The position numbers were made by a program, and so were the translations under genes. Positions 54,388-63,302 of a stretch of 64,000 bases of DNA are shown piece by piece; the stretch's first letter is position 1; each line of letters begins with the position of its first letter. Origin of the DNA: Sporolactobacillus kofuensis (lineage in GTDB: Bacteria; Bacillota; Bacilli; Bacillales; Sporolactobacillaceae); NCBI RefSeq assembly GCF_024125425.1, contig NZ_JAMXWN010000002.1, forward strand, positions 1 through 64,000, given 5' to 3'. The notes below the pieces were generated by a model. The model ran no database searches and had not been told where the DNA came from. It was given only the letters and a program-made list of their open reading frames with translations.

Positions 54388-54421
54388 GAGATGGGTGATA
54401 AAACACCACATCTCTTTTTTT
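54388..54421 (+). terminator. Terminator of the GH3-GH94 operon
   Basis: GAGATGGGTG pairs with CACCACATCTC around ATAAAA, followed by seven T. Confidence 0.85.
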
Positions 54422-54429
54422 AATAGGGA

Positions 54430-54625
54430 ACGTTCATGCCCGGCGATCTGTTGCCATGTTTTTTGTTTAATCACGGGCGTGCGACACTCCTGCAGGGCCG
54501 GATCTGTTGATGCGAGCCAGAGACCACAGATAGCGTATTACCGAGGAGGGTCCCGATCGTCCGCAGTCGCACCAGTTGATGGGAGCAACTGGGCGTGTCT
54601 TTGAAGTACAAGTTTGGTGAATAAA
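54430..54625. repeat. G+C-rich structured intergenic repeat, Bacillaceae type
   Basis: Locally far more G+C rich than the surroundings. GCGACACTCCTGCAGG, GAGACCACAGATAGCG, ACCGAGGAGGGTCCCGATCG and a hairpin CCAGTTG-ATGGGAG-CAACTGG follow in the order I recall for the common intergenic repeat of Bacillus relatives (GACTCCTGCGGGA ... CCGAGGAGG ... CCGCGGAAAGCGA). Recognition is from memory and the copy is degenerate. Confidence 0.45.
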
Positions 54626-54632
54626 AAGTGAA

Positions 54633-55604
54633 TTACAGTAGCACAGAATCTCGAGTCACAAGTTCTGTTGGAATCATCTGAATCTTAGATTTATCCCCAT
54701 TGATCAGATCAAGCATTTTTTCTGCAGCGTGATAGCCCCATTCATACTTTGAATAACTGACTGAGGTCAGTTTTGGTGACAGATAATTACAGAGTATATC
54801 GTTATCAAATCCGATAATCGAAATATCTTTGCCGATGCTTGGTTTCTTTTCGCTGAACTGTTCATAGAGACCAAATGCCATTTCGTCATTCATCGAGAGA
54901 ATACTGATCGGTTCATTTGTGAGTTCACGTTCAATTTGCTTAGCTGCACGTTCTCCAGATTTCTTTGTGAAATCTCCTTGGAGAATGGTGAGCTTTCCTG
55001 CGTAATTTGCCTCTTCAAGATACATAGTGACGGATTTTATCCGTTCTCGACTGTCGTAGTTTCCCTCAGGTCCAGTGAGAAGATAAAGCGTGTTATATGA
55101 GGGAGAACTTTTCAAATGATCAAGCGCCGACCAAATCCCTTTTTTGTTGTCGAGAAGCACTTGGCTGACATTCGGGTGGTGCAGAACACGATCAAGAACA
55201 ACCATTTTGCTTCCAGATTGTGCGTACTTCAGAATTTCACTTGTTTCAAAGCTGTTATCCAGAATAATCGCTCCGTCAATCATCTTTTCAGGGATAAAGT
55301 GATGTGTACGTGTACCGCAGCAGACAATTAAATCATAATTCGCTGATGCAAGCATAGTGTTCATGCCGTCAATCATCTGACTGTAAAAGTGACCCCCGTA
55401 ATTTACTAGAAAAACACCGATTGTTTGTGTCTTTTGATTTCTCAACGTGCGCGCTGCACGGTTTGGTATGTAATTAAGCTTGTCCGCAATTTCCTGAATT
55501 CTTTTTCGTGTGTTTTCTGGAATTTTAGGACTACCATTTAAAGCGTATGATACTGTTGATATGGAAACGCCGGCTTTTTTTGCAATATCCTTGATTCCAG
55601 CCAT
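54633..55604 (-). CDS. LacI-family regulator of the 1,2-beta-glucan locus
   Basis: A 323-residue protein with helix-turn-helix GIKDIAKKAGVSISTVSYAL and a sugar-sensing C-terminal domain (IGFDNDILCNYLSPKLTSV). Lies between the enzyme operon and the importer operon, divergent from the latter. Palindromes TGAAACGTTTCA and GAAACGTTTC before both operons are its likely sites. Start ATG behind AAGGGG. A cre-like TGTAAACGCTTAAA at 55696-55709 lies in its own upstream region. Confidence 0.9.
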   Translation of the reverse strand: MAGIKDIAKKAGVSISTVSYALNGSPKIPENTRKRIQEIADKLNYIPNRAARTLRNQKTQTIGVFLVNYGGHFYSQMIDGMNTMLASANYDLIVCCGTRTHHFIPEKMIDGAIILDNSFETSEILKYAQSGSKMVVLDRVLHHPNVSQVLLDNKKGIWSALDHLKSSPSYNTLYLLTGPEGNYDSRERIKSVTMYLEEANYAGKLTILQGDFTKKSGERAAKQIERELTNEPISILSMNDEMAFGLYEQFSEKKPSIGKDISIIGFDNDILCNYLSPKLTSVSYSKYEWGYHAAEKMLDLINGDKSKIQMIPTELVTRDSVLL

Positions 55605-55695
55605 ATGTACTAACCCCTTGTTTGGTCATTTACTACGCCTGCTGTTGATGTGTACGTATACCCACTAGATATAGTATAAAAAAACATCGAAAACT

Positions 55696-55709
55696 TGTAA
55701 ACGCTTAAA
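55696..55709 (-). promoter_or_regulatory. cre-like site upstream of the LacI gene
   Basis: TGTAAACGCTTAAA matches the CcpA consensus at about 13 of 14 positions. Confidence 0.6.
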
Positions 55710-55757
55710 CCATTTGGGACCTGCATAATTAGAAAAATAAAAATAAACTAGTTATTA

Positions 55758-55803
55758 TTGAAAACGGTTACAACATATACTATAATGCATATAGAAACGT
55801 TTC
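55758..55803 (+). promoter_or_regulatory. SigA promoter, perfect cre and LacI operator of the importer operon
   Basis: TTGAAA (55758-55763), 17 bases, TATAAT (55781-55786). TGAAAACGGTTACA (55759-55772) fits the cre consensus at every position and covers the -35. AGAAACGTTTCG (55793-55804) is the same palindrome core as at 48809. Confidence 0.88.
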
Positions 55804-55829
55804 GATAAAATTCTTGGAGGTGCTGTTCA

Positions 55830-57080
55830 ATGAATAAAGCTGGTAAACGTATTGCAGTTATCTTTGTTTCTCTTTTACTCATTTTATCATTTGCTTTATC
55901 CGGGTGTTCTTCTTCATCAACTGGAACGACAAAGAAAACAATCACGGTTTGGTTCTTTGGCGATCAACCCAAGCCTTTTCAAGATCTTGTTGCTAAATTT
56001 CAGAAACAGAGCGGTATAAATGTTAATGTTCAGGCAATTCCTTGGGCGAATGCTCATGATAAACTGCTCACGGCGGTTGCTTCCAAATCAGGTCCGGATG
56101 TAATCACGATGGGATCTTCCTGGATGCCTGAATTTGCAAAAGCGGGTGCACTCGCGGATTTGACGCCTTATCTCAAAGACAATCCGAACCTGAAACCGAG
56201 CAATTTCTTTAAAGGATCCGTAGAAACAGCACAGTACAACGGCAAGTATTATGGTGCTCCTTGGTATATTGATACACGTGTCTTATTCTATAGAACGGAC
56301 CTCCTGAAGAAAGTTGGGTACACTCAACCGCCGAAGACATGGGATGAATTGCTTGATGCGGCGACAAAGTTATCAAAACGAGGGAAAGGATACTACGGGT
56401 TTAATATCGATCCTAAAGAACAGAGCACAGCGTTCATGTTTGCTCGGCAAAATGGTTCGAACCTAATTGAAAACGGCAAAACACAATTCAATCAACCGGC
56501 CTTTGTTGATGCGGTCACTTACATGGATAAATTTATTAAACAAGGTGCAACGCCGAAGACGGACCTTGGGATTGATCTGACTCAATCTTTTGGAGGAAAG
56601 AGCTTTGTCCCAATGTTTATCAGTGGATCATGGAACATTCAGACGATCAACACAACGGTTCCCGATGTCAAAGGTAAATGGGCAACAGCAGTACTACCTA
56701 AGGGCAAAGATAACAACAAATCCATCCTGGGCGGCGCTGATCTGACCATCTTCAAGTATTCAAAGAACAAAGCGAATTCTGCTAAGTTATTAAACTATCT
56801 GAGCAGTGAAGAGACACAGCTCAAATGGCTAAAAATCAGTACGGATATGCCGGCCGTTAGCTCAGCGTGGAACAGCAATCAGTTAAAGGATAATCCGTTC
56901 TACAAAGCGTTTGGTGAACAAGCAAAAACAGCAGAACCGCTTCCACTGGTTCCACAGTTTGAAGAGATGGCCCAAGGCTATTTGAAGAGCTGGGAAAAAA
57001 TCTATCGAACCGGTGCAAATGTCCAGAAAACGCTGGATCAATATAATTCAAGTGCTCAGCAAATATTGGATAATAAATAA
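55830..57080 (+). CDS. CUT1-type ABC transporter substrate-binding lipoprotein
   Basis: A 416-residue protein. Lipobox LSGC (Cys at about 27), Ser/Thr linker, then the family 1 solute-binding fold (ITVWFFGDQPKPFQDL, KSGPDVITMGSSWMPEF, PMFISGSWNIQTI). Expected to bind 1,2-beta-glucooligosaccharides, as the Listeria Lin1841 counterpart does. GGAGG 9 bases before ATG. A hairpin after the stop probably raises its expression relative to the permeases. No ATPase gene is in the operon, so a shared MsmK-type ATPase is likely. Confidence 0.88.
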   Translation: MNKAGKRIAVIFVSLLLILSFALSGCSSSSTGTTKKTITVWFFGDQPKPFQDLVAKFQKQSGINVNVQAIPWANAHDKLLTAVASKSGPDVITMGSSWMPEFAKAGALADLTPYLKDNPNLKPSNFFKGSVETAQYNGKYYGAPWYIDTRVLFYRTDLLKKVGYTQPPKTWDELLDAATKLSKRGKGYYGFNIDPKEQSTAFMFARQNGSNLIENGKTQFNQPAFVDAVTYMDKFIKQGATPKTDLGIDLTQSFGGKSFVPMFISGSWNIQTINTTVPDVKGKWATAVLPKGKDNNKSILGGADLTIFKYSKNKANSAKLLNYLSSEETQLKWLKISTDMPAVSSAWNSNQLKDNPFYKAFGEQAKTAEPLPLVPQFEEMAQGYLKSWEKIYRTGANVQKTLDQYNSSAQQILDNK

Positions 57081-57090
57081 TCAAATAACT

Positions 57091-57121
57091 GAGGCATGTC
57101 AAAGGAAGGATGACATGCCTT
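57091..57121 (+). terminator. Intercistronic hairpin after the binding-protein gene
   Basis: AGGCATGTCA (57092-57101) pairs perfectly with TGACATGCCT (57111-57120); only a weak T-tail. Typical stabiliser or partial terminator between binding-protein and permease genes. Confidence 0.65.
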
Positions 57122-57146
57122 CATTATTAGATTGGGGACATCGCGG

Positions 57147-58040
57147 ATGAAAACATTTCTGAATAAAAACAGTCCATATCTATTTATCACGCCTGCATTA
57201 TTTCTATTGTTGATCTTTTCAATCGTTCCCATCATCATCTCCTTGATCATTAGCTTCACAGATATCAATATAACTGGCCTAGCAGATTGGTCGAAAATCC
57301 ATTTCATTGGGCTCTCAAATTACGTGAATTTATTTAACGATCCGGCTTTTCTACAATCGATCGGCAACAGTATTTTTTATGTGGTCATTGGTGTGCCCTT
57401 CGTTATTGCCTGTTCCATGGGGATCGCTTTATTAATTAATTTTGGTGACAGCTGGATTTTCAGACTCTTTCGGTTAATTTTCTATGCGCCGTCCATCACG
57501 AATGTTGTTGCGGTTGCTGTGGTGTGGAATTATTTGTACAATCCTCAATTTGGTCTGTTGAACTATATGCTGCAGTTTGTTCACCTTGGCCCGGTACCGT
57601 GGCTACAGGATCCGTTCATAGCAAAAATCTCTTTGATTATTTTGGCACTATGGCGTGCCATTGGTGTCAATATGCTCATTTTTCTAGCAGCACTGCAGGG
57701 AATTCCGAAAGCCTATTATGAAGCGGCTCAGATTGATGGCGCCAATAGCTGGCAGAGACTGACAAAGATCACAATTCCGATGCTTCGGTTTGCAACCTTC
57801 TTTGTCACGGTGACCACGTTAATCGGATGGCTGCAATTTTTTGAAGAACCTTTGGTCATGACGAGCGGAGGTCCATTGAATAGTACGAATTCCATTGCCT
57901 TGTTTATTTACCAAAATGGGTTCCAGTTCAGTAAATTCGGTTATGCTGCCGCTGGTTCAATGATCTTGTTTGTCATTATTATTGTTGTGACGTTGATTCA
58001 GTTCCGAGGACAGCGAAAGCAACAGGATAATCAGATGTAA
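57147..58040 (+). CDS. CUT1-type ABC permease, MalF-like
   Basis: About 297 residues with six helices (LFITPALFLLLIFSIVPIII). The EAA coupling loop reads EAAQIDGANSWQRLTKITIP. ATG 57147 after GGGGA is preferred over TTG 57132. Forms the channel with the next gene product. Confidence 0.9.
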   Translation: MKTFLNKNSPYLFITPALFLLLIFSIVPIIISLIISFTDINITGLADWSKIHFIGLSNYVNLFNDPAFLQSIGNSIFYVVIGVPFVIACSMGIALLINFGDSWIFRLFRLIFYAPSITNVVAVAVVWNYLYNPQFGLLNYMLQFVHLGPVPWLQDPFIAKISLIILALWRAIGVNMLIFLAALQGIPKAYYEAAQIDGANSWQRLTKITIPMLRFATFFVTVTTLIGWLQFFEEPLVMTSGGPLNSTNSIALFIYQNGFQFSKFGYAAAGSMILFVIIIVVTLIQFRGQRKQQDNQM

Positions 58041-58055
58041 TAGGGGTGAAGAAAA

Positions 58056-58886
58056 TTGAATGAATCCATCCAGCACAGTAAGTTATCGAAATTCATCGTG
58101 CTCATCATTTTAGTTGTCGGCGGCATTTTGATGGTTTTACCTTTTATCTGGATGCTGCTGTCCTCTGTGAAAACGGATATGGAGATTCTCCAGATTCCGC
58201 CATCCATATGGCCAAAGTCATTTACACTGGATAATTTTATTACCCTTTTTACGCAAATGGACTTTCTTGTTTATCTTAAAAATACAATTATTATCGTGTT
58301 GTTCTCATTTGTGGGCATGTTTCTTAATGCCATAGCTGGCTATGGATTTGCCAAGTATCGGTTCAAGGGGAAAAATAGTTTATTTTACCTTGTGCTTGCG
58401 ACCATGATGATTCCTGGTCAGGTGACGATGATCCCGGTGTATCTACTACTGAATATGGCTCATCTGACGAATACATTATTAGGAATTGCGCTTCCAGGTA
58501 TGGTCGGTGCATTTGGCATCTTCCTTTTCCGCCAATTTATGTCAACCATTTCAGATGAAATTATTGAAGCTGCCCGTCTTGATGGATGCAGTGAGTTTTA
58601 TATCTTTTGGAAAATCATCTTACCGATTTCTCGGCCGGTGCTTGCCGTTCAGGGGATCTTAACTTTTATTGCAGGTTGGAATTCTTTTATTTGGCCATTG
58701 ATTATTGCGAACGATCAAAAGTACTACACGCTGTCTGTCGGTCTCGCTTTGCTTAAGGGACAGCATGCCAGTAATTATGCTTTGCAGATGGCGGGTTCAG
58801 CATTTATGGTCATTCCAATTGTGATTGTGTTTCTGGCACTTCAAAAGTACATTTTGCAAGGTTTTAACGTTTCCGGAATGAAATAA
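58056..58886 (+). CDS. CUT1-type ABC permease, MalG-like
   Basis: A 276-residue, six-helix permease (VVGGILMVLPFIWMLLSSVK). The EAA loop reads EAARLDGCSEFYIFWKIILP. TTG start behind AGGGGTGAAG, 16 bases after its partner. No ATPase gene follows. Confidence 0.9.
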   Translation: MNESIQHSKLSKFIVLIILVVGGILMVLPFIWMLLSSVKTDMEILQIPPSIWPKSFTLDNFITLFTQMDFLVYLKNTIIIVLFSFVGMFLNAIAGYGFAKYRFKGKNSLFYLVLATMMIPGQVTMIPVYLLLNMAHLTNTLLGIALPGMVGAFGIFLFRQFMSTISDEIIEAARLDGCSEFYIFWKIILPISRPVLAVQGILTFIAGWNSFIWPLIIANDQKYYTLSVGLALLKGQHASNYALQMAGSAFMVIPIVIVFLALQKYILQGFNVSGMK

Positions 58887-58910
58887 TTGGAAAAGAAATC
58901 GGGTGAAAGC

Positions 58911-59651
58911 ATGGCTGTTCTATCTGTAGCTTATGATTCGGAAATTCTTGGTTTTCAAACAACTTTTCAAGCGATACTGCCACGCGAACGTTCAAACAAT
59001 CTGCGGGTATTGTACTTACTTCACGGTCTTTTTGGTGATGACAAGCAATGGATTCAAAGCTCTTCGATTATTCGCTATGTGGAAAATAGAAATCTGGCTG
59101 TTTTTATGCCGAATGTGCATCGGAGCTATTATACAGACATGCAAAGCGGCGGTAAGTACTGGACGTTTCTGACAAAAGAACTTCCAACGATTGTTCACGC
59201 CCTTTTTGCGATCAATCAACAGCGGGAAAGCACCTATGTTGGCGGGCTATCTATGGGCGGATATGGTGCATTAAAATGGGGATTATCTGAGCCGCAAAGC
59301 TTTGCAAAAGTGTTTGCGCTGTCTCCGGCGATTGATGTCACCAGAATGCGGGAAGAGTGTAAGGCTCGGGATCAAGAATTTCACTTGATTTTCGGTTCAC
59401 CGCAGGAATTTGGAACATCACCAAACAATTTATACCATCTTCTGGATCAAAGATCTCCATTAACGAGTGGCACGTCCTTCTTGCAGATTTGTGGACGAGA
59501 AGATGCGCTTTATCCGGACAATCTGGCATTTAAAGAGCGCATGGAGGCAACTGATTTACCGTATTTCTTTAAAGATCGAGAAGGTGGACATAGTTGGGAT
59601 CTGTGGGACGAGGAGATTGTGACTGCACTGGATTGGCTTGATCAGCACTAA
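58911..59651 (+). CDS. Esterase D/tributyrin esterase-like alpha/beta hydrolase
   Basis: About 246 residues, no signal, cytoplasmic. Nucleophile Ser in GGLSMGGYGA near residue 120, oxyanion region LLHGLFGDDKQW, probable acid Asp in CGREDALYPDN, and His in EGGHSWDLW. Last gene of the importer operon, so it may remove acyl groups (for example succinyl or acetyl decorations) from imported glucans before GH94/GH3 attack; that role is inferred from position. ATG 58911 is chosen over TTG 58887. Confidence 0.8.
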   Translation: MAVLSVAYDSEILGFQTTFQAILPRERSNNLRVLYLLHGLFGDDKQWIQSSSIIRYVENRNLAVFMPNVHRSYYTDMQSGGKYWTFLTKELPTIVHALFAINQQRESTYVGGLSMGGYGALKWGLSEPQSFAKVFALSPAIDVTRMREECKARDQEFHLIFGSPQEFGTSPNNLYHLLDQRSPLTSGTSFLQICGREDALYPDNLAFKERMEATDLPYFFKDREGGHSWDLWDEEIVTALDWLDQH

Positions 59652-59894
59652 TCGTAGAAGTCCATTGTTTTCAGGATTAAGGAAGTGAAACCGGGAATCT
59701 CCGCCTTCCTTTACTTGATTACTCCGATGATCCGTAACGCTGCTTTTATTAAAACTATGACTAGATGTTCCGGTTGCAGTGGTCATCCGTACTCAGAAAG
59801 GGAATAGACTCGTTTGATCACATGCGAACTCACGTTAAACGCTTGGTAAATATGTTTTTTACCGTGACATAACTAATTGATACAAGCATATACA
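59652..59894. other. Intergenic with a weak terminator
   Basis: AAGGAAG (59679-59685) and CTTCCTT (59705-59711) form a small hairpin after the esterase gene with a short T-tail. Nothing else recognised. Confidence 0.4.
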
Positions 59895-59929
59895 TTTACA
59901 ATGATGAAAGCGCATTCCGGACAATAAGC
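59895..59929 (+). promoter_or_regulatory. Promoter and cre-like site, dehydrogenase copy 2
   Basis: TTTACA (59895-59900) and GACAAT about 19 bases on, with TGAAAGCGCATTCC (59905-59918) aligned with the cre-like site of copy 1. The core promoter is weaker than that at 11107. Confidence 0.5.
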
Positions 59930-60014
59930 TGTTTAAACGATCATCCATCCAGGAGTTTAATACCGCTCGATTGCGCTATACCGCTTTAGGATCTATACCA
60001 GGGGGGTTGGAATT

Positions 60015-60788
60015 ATGTCGAAAGGTACAGCAGTCATCACAGGCGCAGGGCAAGGGATTGGAAAGAGCATTGCAGAACGTTTGGCCAAGGACGGATTTGC
60101 TGTTGTCCTGAGCGATGTCAATGAAACCGTACTCAAAAGTGCAGTTGATGAATTCAAAAATGCCGGCTACCAGGTATCGTCGCTCGTCAGCGACGTCACC
60201 AAATTCGAGGATCAGAAAGCACTCGTTCAGCATGCGGCGGATACATTCGGCAGTGTCGATGTTTTCGTGAATAATGCTGGTGTGGCCCATGTCGGTCCGG
60301 TGATTGGCCTGCAAGAGAAAAATCTGGATCTGTTGTTCAAAGTCAATGTCTATGGCACGGTATACGGAATTCAGGCAGCAGCGGAACAAATGAAAAAGCA
60401 GTCGACCGGTGGCAAGATTATCAATGCCTGCAGTATTGCCGGACATCAGAGTTTCCCGATGATGGGGCTCTACTCGGCAACTAAGTTTGCTGTGCGTGGC
60501 TTTACTCAGGCTGCGGCAAAGGAACTGGCCAAAGATCATATTACCGTCAATGCGTACTGCCCGGGCATCGTTGGCACCGGCATGTGGGAGCGGATTGATG
60601 ATGTGATGACGAACTATCAAGGGATCAAGAAAGGTGAAGCATTCAAGCAGGCGATCGAAAGTATCGCCCTTGGACGGAGCGAAGAGCCCGAAGATATCGC
60701 CAACTTTGTTTCCTTCCTGGCGTCGAGCGATTCCGACTACATGACCGGACAGTCTGTACTGATCGACGGTGGGATTGTGTTTAATTAA
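60015..60788 (+). CDS. Short-chain dehydrogenase, acetoin/diacetyl reductase type, copy 2
   Basis: 257 residues, differing from the 11228 gene at only about five positions (for example NETVLKS for NEAVLKS and TKFEDQ for TKIEDQ). NAD-binding GAGQGIG and catalytic YSATK are intact. Leader and cre-like promoter are shared; synonymous changes are scattered through the gene. CAGGGGGG ribosome site. A long antisense frame over it is a by-product of codon bias. Confidence 0.88.
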   Translation: MSKGTAVITGAGQGIGKSIAERLAKDGFAVVLSDVNETVLKSAVDEFKNAGYQVSSLVSDVTKFEDQKALVQHAADTFGSVDVFVNNAGVAHVGPVIGLQEKNLDLLFKVNVYGTVYGIQAAAEQMKKQSTGGKIINACSIAGHQSFPMMGLYSATKFAVRGFTQAAAKELAKDHITVNAYCPGIVGTGMWERIDDVMTNYQGIKKGEAFKQAIESIALGRSEEPEDIANFVSFLASSDSDYMTGQSVLIDGGIVFN

Positions 60789-60834
60789 TTTATGAGTCTT
60801 AACTGAAGAAAAATAAACGCGATATAAATTGATT

Positions 60835-60870
60835 CCTGTTCGGTTTTGAGTCGAGCAGGGATCTTTTTTT
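60835..60870 (+). terminator. Terminator of dehydrogenase copy 2
   Basis: CCTGTTCG (60835-60842) pairs with CGAGCAGG (60852-60859), followed by ATCTTTTTTT. Same element as at 48313. Confidence 0.82.
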
Positions 60871-61214
60871 ATGCGCAATTCATAGATAAGTAGGTGCTGT
60901 TGGATCGTGTTTTTTTGTACCATTTTAAATTTGCTTGTCGTATGTACCGATATAGGAATAATCCGATCAAATCTTTATTGAAAACAAAAGCAGACTAACG
61001 GTGCATGGTGAACACAAGTGGAAGATTTTAGGCTACGCAAATGATGGGTTTTGCTTTTTACGTCTTCAGTTAGGATGCATTATTCTCCTGTTAGTGGGAT
61101 AGATATAGGACATACAGTGTTGCGTTCGTGTTCACGGTTTGATCAGTCATGTCCAAGTTGCCGGAAAAACTTTTAATAAAAGCTTCGATGAAACATGCCA
61201 GAGGGGTTCAAGCG
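60871..61214. other. Intergenic; part shared with 48.4-48.5 kb
   Basis: 60990-61075 resembles 48450-48517. No gene seen; promoter of the GH5 gene not clearly found. Confidence 0.4.
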
Positions 61215-62231
61215 ATGAAGAAAAAACTTATTATGTTCACGCTCATTTTTATTGTCATCGTTCTGATTTCATCACTCATTCCTTATCTTCAGCAAAGAAG
61301 TTCGGGGGGCAAGCAAATGGTTCGATTTTGTTCTATGAATATAGGAAATGCACTGGATGCACCGCGTTATACGCCTTGGGATGTTCAGATGAAGTCTGAA
61401 TATTTTAAGGCGATTAAGCAAGCGGGGTTTAATGCTGTCCGATTACCGGTCCGATTTTCAGATTATGCGAAAGATAATCCGAATTACGCGCTCGATCCGA
61501 CTTTTATGAAAAAGTTGGATGGCTACCTCCAGGATGCGCTGCAGCAACATTTATATGTGATCCTTGATTTTCATCATTTCGAGGAAATCATGCAGGATCC
61601 GGAGCAGTATCACGCGTGTTTCCTGAGCATCTGGGAACAATTGTCCGAGCGTTATCAGAATTACTCATCGCATCTCCTGTTCGAAGTACTGAATGAACCG
61701 AAAGATAATCTGAATGGAGGGCTGTGGAATCAGTACTTGGGGGAAGCCATCCATATCATCAGAAAAACAAATCCAACGCGTAAAATCATTGTTGGCCCAG
61801 ACAATTATTACTCGTTGTATCGTCTTGATGCGCTCCAGATACCGACTGACCGGAATCTGATCGTCTCCTTTCATTATTATGAACCCAATAATTTCACCTT
61901 CCAGGCTAATCCTTACTTAGGGTTTTCACAGTATCATGATATTCAATGGACGGGTACAAACCAGGAAGTTAGCGAGATACACGAACGGTTTGCCCGTGTC
62001 AAAAGGTGGGCGGATCAGCATCATGTTCCAGTTTATCTTGGGGAGTTCGGTGCGAACAATCAAGCACCCTATGAATCGAGACTTCGCTGGACGGAAGAAG
62101 TACGCGAGCAGGCCGAACACTTTGGATTCAGTTGGGGGTACTGGGAACTTGCATCTTATTTTGGAATCTATAATGCGCAGACGGGCAAATGGGACAAGGC
62201 TATGCTCAAAACCCTGCTGCCAGATAAGTAG
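61215..62231 (+). CDS. GH5-family glycosidase (endoglucanase-like), membrane anchored
   Basis: A 338-residue protein. N-terminal membrane anchor or signal (LIMFTLIFIVIVLISSLI, residues 4-21). TIM-barrel GH5 motifs: GFNAVRLPVRFSDY, VILDFHHFEE, acid/base Glu in LFEVLNEPKD, HYYEP, and nucleophile Glu in PVYLGEFGANN. It attacks beta-glucan or mannan outside the cell; the precise substrate is not readable. ATG 61215 follows GAGGGG; the longer frame lacks a site. It could supply oligosaccharides to the neighbouring importer but may be independent. Confidence 0.85.
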   Translation: MKKKLIMFTLIFIVIVLISSLIPYLQQRSSGGKQMVRFCSMNIGNALDAPRYTPWDVQMKSEYFKAIKQAGFNAVRLPVRFSDYAKDNPNYALDPTFMKKLDGYLQDALQQHLYVILDFHHFEEIMQDPEQYHACFLSIWEQLSERYQNYSSHLLFEVLNEPKDNLNGGLWNQYLGEAIHIIRKTNPTRKIIVGPDNYYSLYRLDALQIPTDRNLIVSFHYYEPNNFTFQANPYLGFSQYHDIQWTGTNQEVSEIHERFARVKRWADQHHVPVYLGEFGANNQAPYESRLRWTEEVREQAEHFGFSWGYWELASYFGIYNAQTGKWDKAMLKTLLPDK

Positions 62232-62262
62232 AGATGAAATCTGAGAAACAACTAACTTGCAT

Positions 62263-62406
62263 TTTTAAAAGGAAATTGGACCGAAAAAGACAAGCTACTG
62301 GTCTGAAGAGGAGCTGGTGAGTTTTGTAGATCAAGTCGGCGAACGCACAGATGCAGATGCCGTATGCATGCAGTGTAAGTTTGATAAAAAAGTGTTGCAC
62401 TTGTAA
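62263..62406 (+). pseudogene. Possible gene fragment
   Basis: An open frame without start codon reads GPKKTSYWSEEELVSFVDQV and then GERTDADAVCMQCKFDKKVL to a TAA. It looks protein-like but is unidentified. The promoter of the riboswitch overlaps its end. Confidence 0.3.
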
Positions 62407-62423
62407 GCAATATAATATACAAT
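62395..62423 (+). promoter_or_regulatory. SigA promoter of the SAM-riboswitch transcript
   Basis: TTGCAC (62395-62400), 17 bases, TACAAT (62418-62423); the aptamer begins about 40 bases later. Confidence 0.75.
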
Positions 62424-62462
62424 AATCCCCATAGAATTACTTTGATAATTTAATAGTCATCT

Positions 62463-62629
62463 TCTTATCAAGAGTGGTGGAGGGACTGGCCCAATGAAAC
62501 CCAACAACCAGCGGTATAACGCATGGTGTTAATTCCTGCAGATTTATTCTGAAAGATAAGAGAAACAATTCATCCAATGAATCATGAAAGCGACAATTGT
62601 CTTCTTATCTCAAAGAAGGCAATTTTTTT
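62463..62629 (+). promoter_or_regulatory. SAM-I (S-box) riboswitch with terminator
   Basis: The aptamer (62463-62571) has the S-box order: TCTTATCAAGAG, GGTGGAGGGACTGGCCC, AATGAAACCC, CAACC, GGTGTTAATTCCTGCAG and GAAAGATAAGAG, with P1 formed by CTTATC/GATAAG. An intrinsic terminator ATTGTCTTCTT/AAGAAGGCAAT plus TTTTTTT follows (62598-62629). The 3' P1 strand AGATAAGAG can pair with CTTCTTATCT as antiterminator. High SAM would shut off the downstream genes. Confidence 0.93.
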
Positions 62630-62798
62630 ATTAAGAGGTGATATATCAGAGAGAGCATTTAATCCGCCTACGACGATAAAATGATACATAATTCCAAGTT
62701 AACATATAAGAATTATGTATATGAATAATCATTAGTCAATAAGAGAGGAGTTTCGGCTTCTTTATTGTTTTTATCTGGAGGACAGTTGAGGTGAGGTC

Positions 62799-63275
62799 AT
62801 GGAGAAAGAGAAAGTATATTGTGATTTGATTCAACAGTTACAAGCCTTGTTTGATGAGGAACTGGATTTAGTCGCGAATATGAGCAATATGGTATCACTT
62901 ATTTTCGAGAGAGTGCCCGGGTTGAATGGAACAACATTTTATCGTTGGAAAAACGATGAATTAATCTTAGGACCGTTTCAAGGCAGGGTTGCTTGTATGC
63001 ATATTCCGCTTCAGAAAGGAGTTTGCGGTAAAGTGGCCTTTACGAAAAAAACGGAAATCGTCCCTGACGTTCATCAGTTTCCTGGGCATATCGCCTGTGA
63101 TGCGCGTTCGAATTCAGAGATTGTCGTTCCAGTTTTTTGGCCGGAGAGCAATCGATTCTTTGGTGTTCTGGATTTAGACAGTCCATTATTCAATAACTTT
63201 GATTCCACGGATGCCACATATCTTGAACAGCTCGCACCATTGGTTTTTGGAATTAAGAAAGAAGATAGGATGTAG
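62799..63275 (+). CDS. Free methionine-R-sulfoxide reductase (GAF domain)
   Basis: A 158-residue single-GAF protein that reduces free methionine-R-sulfoxide with thioredoxin. The three key cysteines sit at 66, 76 and 100 (RVACMHIPLQKGVCGKVAF and FPGHIACDARSNSEIVVP), with the same 10- and 24-residue spacings as Escherichia coli fRMsr (84, 94, 118). It follows a SAM riboswitch, which fits methionine recovery. Ribosome site GAGGTGAGG before ATG. Confidence 0.92.
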   Translation: MEKEKVYCDLIQQLQALFDEELDLVANMSNMVSLIFERVPGLNGTTFYRWKNDELILGPFQGRVACMHIPLQKGVCGKVAFTKKTEIVPDVHQFPGHIACDARSNSEIVVPVFWPESNRFFGVLDLDSPLFNNFDSTDATYLEQLAPLVFGIKKEDRM

Positions 63276-63302
63276 TGTTGGAGGATTTAAGGAGGAGACG
63301 AT

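Noticed and set aside
59976-60923. 315-codon minus-strand open frame over dehydrogenase copy 2
   Set aside because: It is the mirror of a real SDR gene with intact motifs, lacks a ribosome site, and its translation shows no domain. The same shadow appears over copy 1.
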